Translations under genes and position numbers: made by a program
Shown: positions 1-5,173 of the stretch, piece after piece
Layout of the letters: each line of letters begins with the position of its first letter
Numbering within the stretch: the stretch's first letter is position 1
Source of the DNA: Oscillospiraceae bacterium
GTDB taxonomy: Bacteria > Bacillota > Clostridia > Oscillospirales > Ruminococcaceae
Assembly (NCBI GenBank): GCA_029062865.1
Contig: JAIDPG010000187.1
Coordinates: 1 to 6,412, forward strand
Reading direction: 5' to 3'
DNA length: 6,412 bases
Notes under the pieces: generated by a model
The model's input: only the letters and a program-made list of their open reading frames with translations
Told to the model about the DNA's origin: nothing
Databases searched by the model: none

Positions 1-171
1 GTGATAGTGCGTCGCCAGAACATACGTTATATCGCGAAGCGTGATTGTATACTTCTTTATTTCCTTATAAAACGCGGGCAGCGTTCCCGCGTAATCGGTA
101 TCTACAAGCAAATTCCCATGCCTGCCGTTTATAAAAAACGTGTTAGTATTTCCGTATCTCAGCCTTATCAT
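1..171 (-). CDS. MBL-fold metallo-hydrolase, N-terminal fragment (cut by window edge)
   Basis: This is a partial gene: 57 codons read leftward from an ATG at 171 and run off the window start without a stop. The protein begins MIRLRYGNTNTFFI and continues with GNLLVDTDYAGTLPAF, then ITYVLATHYH exactly at the edge. That is the usual N-terminus of metallo-beta-lactamase-fold hydrolases: a beta-hairpin, a (L)LVDT strand, and the start of the HxHxDH zinc-binding motif, of which H55 and H57 are visible. Known members are cytosolic hydrolases acting on varied substrates such as thioesters, phosphodiesters and lactones; the substrate here cannot be told. The start is chosen because the ATG lies one base after the TAG of the upstream HAD gene, an arrangement typical of translational coupling. 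An AAAGGA at 186-191 is a weak ribosome binding site, 14 nt away. It is the third gene of the leftward operon. The family call is firm from the motif; the remaining metal ligands and the C-terminal half are not in the window. Confidence 0.85.
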   Translation of the reverse strand, partial: MIRLRYGNTNTFFINGRHGNLLVDTDYAGTLPAFYKEIKKYTITLRDITYVLATHYH

Positions 172-172
172 T

Positions 173-643
173 CTATTTTATCGTTTCCTTTATCCGTTCG
201 ATCTCGCCGATGATCTTCTCCGCCCACCGCTCGTTCTCCGCGCCGATAATATGCACGCGGAAGCCGTATGTTTCGCCGTTTTGCTTGACGGAAATATCGT
301 CGTCTATGTGAAGAGCTATGCGGTATTTTCCGGGGTATTTCGACGGCAGCGATTCCCTGCTGTCACGCTGCACCTCGCGTGCGTGGCGTTCGCCGTTTAC
401 CACCTCGCAGAGCTTTATGCCGTAACACCCGAACAATCCGCGGATATAGCGCTCCGAGCGAAACGAGGTCGTGTAGATCCACGCGTCTATATCGTGTTCT
501 TCAAGATACTTAAACATGCCGACAGTTCCCAGCCGCAGACGCTCGCGGTAAATTTTGTTAAACGGAAAGCGCGGAGCTTTTTCGGTTTTGAACTTTTCGG
601 GATCGACAAACAGGGTGTCGTCAAGATCAAACGAAACACGCAT
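173..643 (-). CDS. Small HAD-superfamily hydrolase
   Basis: The 156-residue protein has the elements of the haloacid dehalogenase superfamily, whose members are mostly Mg-dependent phosphatases using an Asp nucleophile. Motif I is FDLDDTL near the N-terminus (D6 nucleophile, D8 acid/base). The hydrophobic strand IYTTS (57-60) fits motif II. K102 in SKYPGK is a candidate motif III lysine, and HIDDD (112-116) is the motif IV metal-binding acidic cluster. No large cap domain fits between motifs I and II, so this is a short, probably capless member. There is no signal peptide; it should be cytosolic. The substrate is unknown. I chose ATG 643 because GGAGG (649-653) sits 5 nt upstream; a TTG at 655 in frame would overlap that site and is unlikely. 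It starts 38 nt after the unknown 281-residue gene ends and stops 1 nt before the MBL gene, so all three are probably co-transcribed. The superfamily call is strong; a precise enzyme name is not possible. Confidence 0.85.
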   Translation of the reverse strand: MRVSFDLDDTLFVDPEKFKTEKAPRFPFNKIYRERLRLGTVGMFKYLEEHDIDAWIYTTSFRSERYIRGLFGCYGIKLCEVVNGERHAREVQRDSRESLPSKYPGKYRIALHIDDDISVKQNGETYGFRVHIIGAENERWAEKIIGEIERIKETIK

Positions 644-648
644 ACTTT

Positions 649-653
649 CCTCC
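649..653 (-). promoter_or_regulatory. Ribosome binding site deciding the HAD gene start
   Basis: On the minus strand GGAGG is followed by 5 nt and ATG. It selects the ATG at 643 over the in-frame TTG at 655, which would leave this strong site inside the coding region. Confidence 0.8.
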
Positions 654-681
654 AAATGCTGTTAATCAACGGTTGCGGATG

Positions 682-1527
682 TCAATCCGACTCTAATCCA
701 AAGACCTTTAAAAGCCGCTCTTTATTTACCCCGCAGTATGCTCTCCACATATTTATCGGGTAATCCCACTCGCTGAACTGTAAACTCCTTATTTCGTCAA
801 AGGTAACGAATTTTTCCTCAAGCGCGGGATAATTTCTTTCCGTCAGCACGCCGCATATTCCGAGAGCCTCAAGAAGCCGGCTCATTTCATCGGAGTTGGT
901 TTTGAGTATTCTCTCGTGAATGACCGCTTTTTGCAGCTTCGCGACTTTATCGCGCCAGCACGCTAACTTACTCACGCAGCCCAGGATACGTTTGAGGATC
1001 GCGATATCCTCATCGCAGGGCGAAACGCGCGGAAGCTTAACAAACTGTTCCAGATCAAACAGCGCGAAATTGAAATCTATCCCGAAACTCCCGCCGTATT
1101 TATAACGCTGATAGTTTAAGCTGTTGAAACCCTCAGTGAACGCGGCGGTTTGAACAACGCTTTGATCGGCGCGCTTCCACTCTTTAAAGCCGCATACGGA
1201 GCACATACCGTAACCGTCGGGGACGTTTTCGTGCTTCGGGATCGAGACAGCGTAATAATAGCTCGCAAGCGCCGAACGGTATTCAAGCCGCCGTGTCGAG
1301 AGGCTGTACAAAAACGCGTTTGCAACGTCCTCGCGCGATATCTTCGACATCACATCAGAGAGCCGTTTCATCGCTTCCTCGTGTGTAATCGGCTGAGGGG
1401 GATCGAACATATACCCCTCAGACTTCGCAAGCTCAAAATCGGCTTTCTGCTGTTCGGAAAGCGGCACGCTTTTTTCAAGCTCAAATTCCCGATACAGCTT
1501 CAGCAGTATTTTCTGTCCTTTATCCAT
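682..1527 (-). CDS. Hypothetical cytosolic protein, 281 aa, one CxxC pair
   Basis: I do not recognise a named family. The protein starts MDKGQKILLKLYREFEL and has no signal peptide or membrane segment. Residues 1-70 look helical and charged. A central part holds YGMCSVCGF with a single CxxC pair (C109, C112), too little for a complete zinc site unless other residues contribute. An aromatic stretch (NYQRYKYGG, 138-146) and FALFDLEQFVKL (154-165) follow. The C-terminal third (220-278) has LGICGVL and the aromatic patch SEWDYPINMWRAYCGVN. From memory only, uncharacterised bacterial proteins share a CxxC - RYK(W/Y)GG - FDLEQF layout ending in a WxYP-like motif, which suggests a conserved family of unknown role. 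The start at 1527 rests on GGGAGG (1534-1539), 6 nt upstream. An in-frame ATG at 1602 would lie in the -35 box of the gene's own promoter, so it is rejected. It is the first gene of the leftward three-gene operon and shares its control region with ilvB. It is real as a gene; its function is unknown. Confidence 0.82.
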   Translation of the reverse strand: MDKGQKILLKLYREFELEKSVPLSEQQKADFELAKSEGYMFDPPQPITHEEAMKRLSDVMSKISREDVANAFLYSLSTRRLEYRSALASYYYAVSIPKHENVPDGYGMCSVCGFKEWKRADQSVVQTAAFTEGFNSLNYQRYKYGGSFGIDFNFALFDLEQFVKLPRVSPCDEDIAILKRILGCVSKLACWRDKVAKLQKAVIHERILKTNSDEMSRLLEALGICGVLTERNYPALEEKFVTFDEIRSLQFSEWDYPINMWRAYCGVNKERLLKVFGLESD

Positions 1528-1533
1528 TAACTG

Positions 1534-1539
1534 CCTCCC
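1534..1539 (-). promoter_or_regulatory. Ribosome binding site deciding the start of the 281-aa gene
   Basis: GGGAGG on the minus strand with a 6-nt gap to ATG 1527. Together with the promoter just upstream it fixes the start and rules out the longer reading frame. Confidence 0.8.
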
Positions 1540-1573
1540 TGTTTTATGTATTCCTCTCGTAATGTTTTCCTTA

Positions 1574-1602
1574 ATTATAGCACTCCCCCGCCGAAATGTC
1601 AA
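1574..1602 (-). promoter_or_regulatory. Consensus sigma-A promoter of the leftward operon
   Basis: Reading the minus strand, TTGACA (1602-1597) and TATAAT (1579-1574) are both exact consensus hexamers separated by 17 bp. Transcription would start near 1567, giving a leader of about 40 nt before ATG 1527. The spacer contains a GGGGG run. No operator can be assigned for this promoter from sequence alone. Confidence 0.85.
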
Positions 1603-1626
1603 GATTACATTTTTTCTTGATTTGCC

Positions 1627-1639
1627 ATATTGACAATAT
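1627..1639. promoter_or_regulatory. Palindrome over the ilvB -35 box, candidate operator
   Basis: ATATTG-A-CAATAT is a perfect 13-bp inverted repeat centred on 1633 and covering the entire -35 hexamer. A bound dimeric repressor would block RNA polymerase. TTGACA already contains TTGnCAA, so part of the symmetry comes with the promoter; only the outer ATA/TAT arms are extra. It does not match the CodY consensus that I know. The symmetry is seen directly; the operator role is inferred. Confidence 0.35.
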
Positions 1640-1658
1640 CGCTAAGATATGATATAAT
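1630..1658 (+). promoter_or_regulatory. Consensus sigma-A promoter of ilvBN
   Basis: TTGACA (1630-1635) and TATAAT (1653-1658) are exact consensus with a 17-bp spacer. The expected transcription start is near 1665, leaving an untranslated leader of about 90 nt before ilvB. Its -35 box is 27 bp from the -35 box of the divergent promoter. An intrinsically strong promoter in front of a biosynthetic operon normally implies control by a repressor or by the leader. Confidence 0.87.
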
Positions 1659-1664
1659 AAATAT

Positions 1665-1754
1665 GTATATTGTAACAGTTTTCAAGTTACCGATGTTCCC
1701 CTGCCGACGCGGGGAAACTGCTGAAAAATTACATAAGGACAGAGAGGGATTTTT
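1665..1754 (+). other. Structured 5' leader of ilvBN
   Basis: Two stem-loops follow each other: GTAAC (1672-1676) with GTTAC (1686-1690), and TTCCCC (1696-1701) with GGGGAA (1711-1716). Both have 9-nt loops, and the second can be extended inside by GC/GC with a bulged T. A competing pairing joins CAGTTTTC (1676-1683) to GGAAACTG (1713-1720, one G-U), which would break both. A further pairing, TTTTCA (1679-1684) with TGAAAA (1722-1727), could close the second hairpin. There is no T-box GGTGG/ACC signature, no U-tract terminator, and no leader peptide rich in Ile, Val or Leu codons. The leader ends in GAGG (1744-1747), 7 nt before the ilvB ATG. It could regulate by switching structure or may be a plain leader; no known riboswitch class was recognised. 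Confidence 0.4.
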
Positions 1755-3452
1755 ATGTTATTATCCGGTTCGGACATTATTGTTGAATGTCTGTTGGAGC
1801 AAGGCGCGGACACCGTTTTCGGGTATCCGGGCGGCGCGGTGCTGAATATTTACGACAGCCTGTATAAATACAGCGACAAGATCCGCCACATCATCACATC
1901 GCACGAGCAGGGCGCGTGTCACGCGGCGGACGGCTTCGCGAGAGCCTCCGGGAAAACGGGCGTTGTCATCGCGACGTCGGGTCCGGGCGCTACAAACCTC
2001 ACAACGGGGCTTGCTACGGCGAATATGGACAGTATTCCGCTTGTGGCGATCACGGGAAACGTCTCCACCGACCTGCTGGGGCTTGACAGCTTCCAGGAGG
2101 TTGACATCACGGGGGTTACTATCCCGATTACAAAGCATAATTTCATTGTCAAGGATATTTCGGAGCTTGCCGACACGCTGCGGCTGGCGTTCAAGATCGC
2201 GGGCAGCGGACGTAAGGGTCCGGTGCTTGTGGATATCCCAAAGGACATCACGGCGGCGATGTATGAATACGAACCAGTAAAGCCCGACAACACGACGACA
2301 AGATATGATATTAACGAGGAGCTCCGCGAGCAGCAGATAAAAGCGGCGCTGGAGTTTATCGAAAAATCAGAGAAGCCGTTTATTTACGCTGGCGGCGGGA
2401 TTATTTCCGCGGACGCCTCGGAGGAGCTGAAAACGCTTGCCGAGCTTTGCGACGCGCCTGTTTCCTGCTCGCTTATGGGTCAAGGCGCGTTCGACCAGAC
2501 AAACCGCCGCTACATAGGTATGCTTGGTATGCACGGCACGGTGAAATCCGCGGCGGCGCTTAATTCCTGCGATCTGTTCATCGGCGTTGGAACGCGGTTT
2601 TCCGATCGCGTTATCGGCGACCCGAGCGTTTTCGGTAAGGACGCGAAATTCATTCACATCGACATCGACCCCGCGGAGTTCAACAAAAACGTCACCGTCG
2701 GCTGTACGATACAGGGCGATGTCAAGGAGATAATGAAGGCTCTCTGCACGGAGATCAAGCAGAAAAAGAACGCGTGGACGGACGAGATCATTGAAAAGGA
2801 TTTTGGCGAGCCCGTGCTTAAGGGCACGGCGGAGCTTCCCGTAACGCCGCAGGCGGTTATTGAAAAACTCGACGAGCTGACGGACGGACAGGCTGTGATC
2901 GCGACGGAGGTCGGGCAGAACCAGATGTGGGCGGCGCAGTACTACAAATACAGAGAGCCGCGCAGCTTCGTTTCGTCGGGCGGGCTCGGGACAATGGGCT
3001 TCGGGCTTGGCGCGGCGCTTGGCGCTAAGGTCGCGAGGCCCGACAAGACCGTTGTAAATATCGCGGGCGACGGCAGCTTCGCGATGAATTTGAACGAGCT
3101 TATCACCGCCTCGGCGCACAATATCCCGATCATCGAAATGGTCATCAACAACAACGTGCTCGGAATGGTGCGGCAATGGCAGAGGTTATTTTATAATAAG
3201 CATTTCTCTCAAACCACACTTGATGCTAGGCATATCGATTATGTAAAGCTCGGCGAAGCCTTTGGTATTCAGACATTCGTTATCGAAAGGGTTGAGGACA
3301 TTGAGCCGATTCTCAAAAAGGCGCTGGAGCTCTCAAAGTCCGCGCCCGTGATGATCGAGGTGCGCATAGACCGCGACATTAACGTTCTTCCGATGATCCC
3401 CGCGGGCAAGCCCGTTGTAAACCCGATCACCGAGATTGATTTGGAGGCGTAA
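1755..3452 (+). CDS. ilvB: Acetohydroxyacid synthase, large catalytic subunit
   Basis: The 565-residue protein is a full-length thiamine-diphosphate enzyme. It condenses two pyruvates to acetolactate, or pyruvate with 2-oxobutyrate to acetohydroxybutyrate, the first common step of valine, leucine and isoleucine synthesis in the cytoplasm. The N-terminal PYR domain (about 1-165) has VFGYPGGAVL and the cofactor-activating Glu in SHEQGA (E51). The middle FAD-type domain (about 190-330) has YAGGGI and GVGTRFSDR. The C-terminal PP domain (about 365-540) carries the metal/ThDP motif GDGS (438-441) through INNN (464-467). LGMVRQWQ (469-476), with W475 at the position known for herbicide resistance in this family, and the following FSQTT mark it as the biosynthetic AHAS form, not catabolic AlsS. 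The start is supported by GAGG 7 nt upstream and by the promoter and leader before it. It overlaps no gene and is followed after 2 nt by its regulatory subunit. One AT-rich patch (about 3181-3300) covers the active-site segment. Confidence 0.97.
   Translation: MLLSGSDIIVECLLEQGADTVFGYPGGAVLNIYDSLYKYSDKIRHIITSHEQGACHAADGFARASGKTGVVIATSGPGATNLTTGLATANMDSIPLVAITGNVSTDLLGLDSFQEVDITGVTIPITKHNFIVKDISELADTLRLAFKIAGSGRKGPVLVDIPKDITAAMYEYEPVKPDNTTTRYDINEELREQQIKAALEFIEKSEKPFIYAGGGIISADASEELKTLAELCDAPVSCSLMGQGAFDQTNRRYIGMLGMHGTVKSAAALNSCDLFIGVGTRFSDRVIGDPSVFGKDAKFIHIDIDPAEFNKNVTVGCTIQGDVKEIMKALCTEIKQKKNAWTDEIIEKDFGEPVLKGTAELPVTPQAVIEKLDELTDGQAVIATEVGQNQMWAAQYYKYREPRSFVSSGGLGTMGFGLGAALGAKVARPDKTVVNIAGDGSFAMNLNELITASAHNIPIIEMVINNNVLGMVRQWQRLFYNKHFSQTTLDARHIDYVKLGEAFGIQTFVIERVEDIEPILKKALELSKSAPVMIEVRIDRDINVLPMIPAGKPVVNPITEIDLEA
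3443..3447 (+). promoter_or_regulatory. ilvN ribosome binding site inside the end of ilvB
   Basis: GGAGG lies in the last ilvB codons, 7 nt before the ilvN ATG. Ribosomes finishing ilvB are thus delivered to ilvN, which suits the fixed pairing of the two subunits. Confidence 0.8.
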
Positions 3453-3454
3453 TT

Positions 3455-3931
3455 ATGCAGGAACAGGAATACGTATTATCCGTAAAGGTCTTAAATAACA
3501 ATGGCGTTCTCCCGCGAGTTTCGGGGCTGTTTGCGCGGCGCGGGTACAGCATTAAGAGCCTTAACGCCGCCGAAACGGAGGAGCCGTCGATTTCGCGGCT
3601 TACGATAGTCGTTTCGGGAGACATTCACATTATCGAGCAGATAAAAAACCAGCTTATGAAGCTGTATGACGTTCGCGACGTGCAGATTTTGCGCGACGCG
3701 GTAACGCGAGAGCATATTCTTATCCGCGCGGGAAGCTCAGCGGAGGACAGGCACAAGATAATCGAGATAGCGAACCTCTACCGCGCGAAGCCCGTTGACA
3801 TCGCGGCGAATTCGATAATGCTGGAGCTCACCGGCGAGCCCGCGAAAATCGACAGCTTTCTGAGTCTCTTAAAGCCTTTCGGCATCATCAAAATGGTGCG
3901 TTCGGGAATTACGGCGCTGGAGCGCGACTAA
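3455..3931 (+). CDS. ilvN: Acetohydroxyacid synthase, small regulatory subunit
   Basis: The 158-residue protein is the ACT-domain partner that raises AHAS activity and in this family gives feedback inhibition by valine or related amino acids. The ACT domain spans about 5-78, with VKVLNNNGVLPRVSGLFARR (11-29 region), the glycine-bearing loop that forms the effector site, and a second conserved segment, ISRLTIVVSGD (46-56). The C-terminal domain (about 83-155) has REHILIRA and IMLELTG, as in the usual small-subunit C-terminal half. The length of about 160 residues is normal for the bacterial form, also called ilvH. The ATG comes 2 nt after the ilvB stop, so the pair is co-transcribed and probably translationally coupled. 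The gene ends in TAA with no U-tract terminator after it; GCGC-TGGA-GCGC in its last codons is only a 4-bp stem. Confidence 0.96.
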   Translation: MQEQEYVLSVKVLNNNGVLPRVSGLFARRGYSIKSLNAAETEEPSISRLTIVVSGDIHIIEQIKNQLMKLYDVRDVQILRDAVTREHILIRAGSSAEDRHKIIEIANLYRAKPVDIAANSIMLELTGEPAKIDSFLSLLKPFGIIKMVRSGITALERD

Positions 3932-3944
3932 ATCTATAAATCCT

Positions 3945-3950
3945 TATAAT
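3945..3950 (+). promoter_or_regulatory. Possible -10 box before the lipoprotein gene
   Basis: The 62-nt gap after ilvN contains an exact TATAAT, but the position 17 bp upstream reads GCGCGA and is no -35 box. A weak promoter is possible. Because no intrinsic terminator is visible in the gap, read-through from ilvBN is equally plausible. Confidence 0.25.
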
Positions 3951-3980
3951 TCGGTCCAAAAAAATTTTAACATACATCTT

Positions 3981-3986
3981 AGGAGG
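3981..3986 (+). promoter_or_regulatory. Strong ribosome binding site of the lipoprotein gene
   Basis: AGGAGG, a perfect anti-16S match, lies 7 nt before ATG 3994. It suggests efficient translation independent of ilvN. Confidence 0.8.
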
Positions 3987-3993
3987 AATCACT

Positions 3994-5106
3994 ATGAAAA
4001 AAGCTTTGGCACTTGTTTTGGCAATTTGTTTACTTAGCGGATGTGAAGAGGGCGGCGGCAGGACGACGAGCGAGCTCCCGCCCGAAAGCACGGATTTCTC
4101 GCAAACGCAAGGCTCGGACAACTCAACGGTTTCAAAGGACACGTCCGATAAAGAGCAAACGGGAATATCCGAGGAGCTCTCAAAGTACATTGACGGATTG
4201 AACAACGGCGCTCTTGTGTTCGTGGATTACACGTTCACGGAAAATCCCGCCGCGATAACCGACAAAAACGCGCTTGGCGACGCTTACGACAAGGCGCTCG
4301 CGGCGCTGAAATCCACGAACGAATACAAGAATTTTTCGTCGGGCTTTACGAAAAGCTCTCCGCAGGCGATGTTCAGCAGAGCGGTTGATGACTTTTTCGC
4401 CGCGGGTTCTCCCGAAGCGATATTCAAGGGCGCTATAAAGGACGATTTCGACCGCGACGGTATCGAGGAGTGCTTCGCGCTGTTCACTATCGCGATATCT
4501 CCCGAGGAAAACAACGGAATGTGGTACGAGCGCGATTTTCTGGTATTTGTCGGAAGCAGCGGCGCGGAGGTCGTCGGGGATTACTATAAAGCGACGTTCG
4601 ACGCGGCTTTGGACTACGGAAAATGCGCGCAGATCATCGTGAGCTCCGAGGGCTGGAACGGCAACGACGCACTCTCGCATATTTACGGAGTGAAATCTGG
4701 GAAAGCCGCTAAGCTTTACGGCGGGCGACTGAATTATGAAAAAACCGACTGCTTTTTATATTCCATGGGTCCGCAGAATATAGGCGACTTCGCGGTGTTC
4801 GACATTAACAATGGCGAGTATCTTGCCATTCAAGGCAAGGAGCTTTCCGCGGCGGAGATTTCGGCGATGGACAGCGGGAAGATTTTCGGCGACGTAAACC
4901 GCGCGGCTTTAATCGGCGGGAAGTATTTTGTCGTCAACGGAAGCTGCTTTACTTACGAGAACGGCAAATTTTTAATCACGGACAAAAAAGTCCGCGGCTC
5001 GGACACTCCGGGAATCACGGGCGACGCGCTGAAAACGCTTGCCGACGTAGATTATGACGCGGCGCTGGCCTCTATGAAAACTCCCGAGGAAGCAAAGCGA
5101 TCTTAA
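3994..5106 (+). CDS. Secreted lipoprotein of unknown function with DxDxDG motif
   Basis: The 370-residue product opens with MKKALALVLAICLLSGC: two lysines, a hydrophobic core, and a lipobox LSGC whose Cys17 should be lipid-modified after signal peptidase II cleavage, anchoring the protein to the outer face of the membrane. Residues 18-60 are a low-complexity Ser/Thr/Gly/Asp/Glu linker. The globular part begins near 60. DDFDRDGIEECFALF (150-164) contains DxDxDG followed by an acidic residue, a calcium-loop-like motif common in Clostridia surface lipoproteins, where it often precedes a short beta-strand. Later parts show beta-rich repeats of aromatic and glycine residues (FLVFVGSSGAEVVGDYY; YFVVNGSCFTYENGKF). 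I recognise no catalytic motif or named domain. The gene follows ilvN by 62 nt and has its own AGGAGG. Nothing links it functionally to amino acid synthesis, so its placement may be incidental. Surface lipoprotein: confident. Role: unknown. Confidence 0.85.
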   Translation: MKKALALVLAICLLSGCEEGGGRTTSELPPESTDFSQTQGSDNSTVSKDTSDKEQTGISEELSKYIDGLNNGALVFVDYTFTENPAAITDKNALGDAYDKALAALKSTNEYKNFSSGFTKSSPQAMFSRAVDDFFAAGSPEAIFKGAIKDDFDRDGIEECFALFTIAISPEENNGMWYERDFLVFVGSSGAEVVGDYYKATFDAALDYGKCAQIIVSSEGWNGNDALSHIYGVKSGKAAKLYGGRLNYEKTDCFLYSMGPQNIGDFAVFDINNGEYLAIQGKELSAAEISAMDSGKIFGDVNRAALIGGKYFVVNGSCFTYENGKFLITDKKVRGSDTPGITGDALKTLADVDYDAALASMKTPEEAKRS

Positions 5107-5116
5107 GATCAATAAG

Positions 5117-5136
5117 GATTCCGATAATCGGCAATC
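5117..5136 (+). other. Short hairpin between lipoprotein and hydrolase genes
   Basis: GATTCCG (5117-5123) can pair with CGG-c-AATC (5129-5136) around an ATAAT loop, with one bulged C. The core CCGATAATCGG is an 11-bp palindrome. No U-tract follows, so it is not a standard intrinsic terminator. It ends 3 nt before the hydrolase ribosome binding site and could affect its access or processing. Confidence 0.3.
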
Positions 5137-5139
5137 TTC

Positions 5140-5144
5140 AGGAG
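5140..5144 (+). promoter_or_regulatory. Ribosome binding site pointing to a non-standard hydrolase start
   Basis: AGGAG is followed by ATG (5145) out of frame, which gives only MVL and a stop. In the hydrolase frame, the codon at ideal spacing (8 nt) is ATA at 5153, preceded by ATT at 5150. The next acceptable start is TTG at 5174, 29 nt from this site and without a good site of its own. Confidence 0.55.
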
Positions 5145-5173
5145 ATGGTATTATAAAAAAATTTCGCAGAGTA

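Noticed and set aside
72..92. ACGCGGG-N7-CCCGCGT inverted repeat, possible terminator or site
   Set aside because: It lies inside the MBL coding region, encodes residues matching the family's N-terminus, and has no U-tract.
140..763. Plus-strand open frame of 207 codons over the HAD gene
   Set aside because: It is antisense to a gene with clear HAD motifs and a strong ribosome binding site, and its own product shows no domain.
1665..1754. T-box or ykkC-type (ppGpp/guanidine) riboswitch before ilvB
   Set aside because: The leader is too short and lacks the conserved T-box sequence and the conserved ykkC strings.
1663..1845. Possible leader peptide starting MYIVTVFKL before ilvB
   Set aside because: Its ATG is at the predicted transcription start with no room for a ribosome binding site, it is not enriched in Ile/Val/Leu codons beyond chance, and its frame overlaps into ilvB without a nearby stop.
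2367..3176. Long open frame (269 codons) antisense to ilvB
   Set aside because: It lies wholly inside the well-supported ilvB gene, its translation is arginine/valine-rich with no recognisable motif, and GC-rich codons on the sense strand open such frames.
3913..3926. GCGC-TGGA-GCGC hairpin at the end of ilvN as terminator
   Set aside because: It has only a 4-bp stem, lies within codons, and is followed by mixed bases and not by a T-run.
4180..4680. Minus-strand open frame of 166 codons over the lipoprotein gene
   Set aside because: It is a shadow of the lipoprotein coding frame, without a ribosome binding site or known motif.
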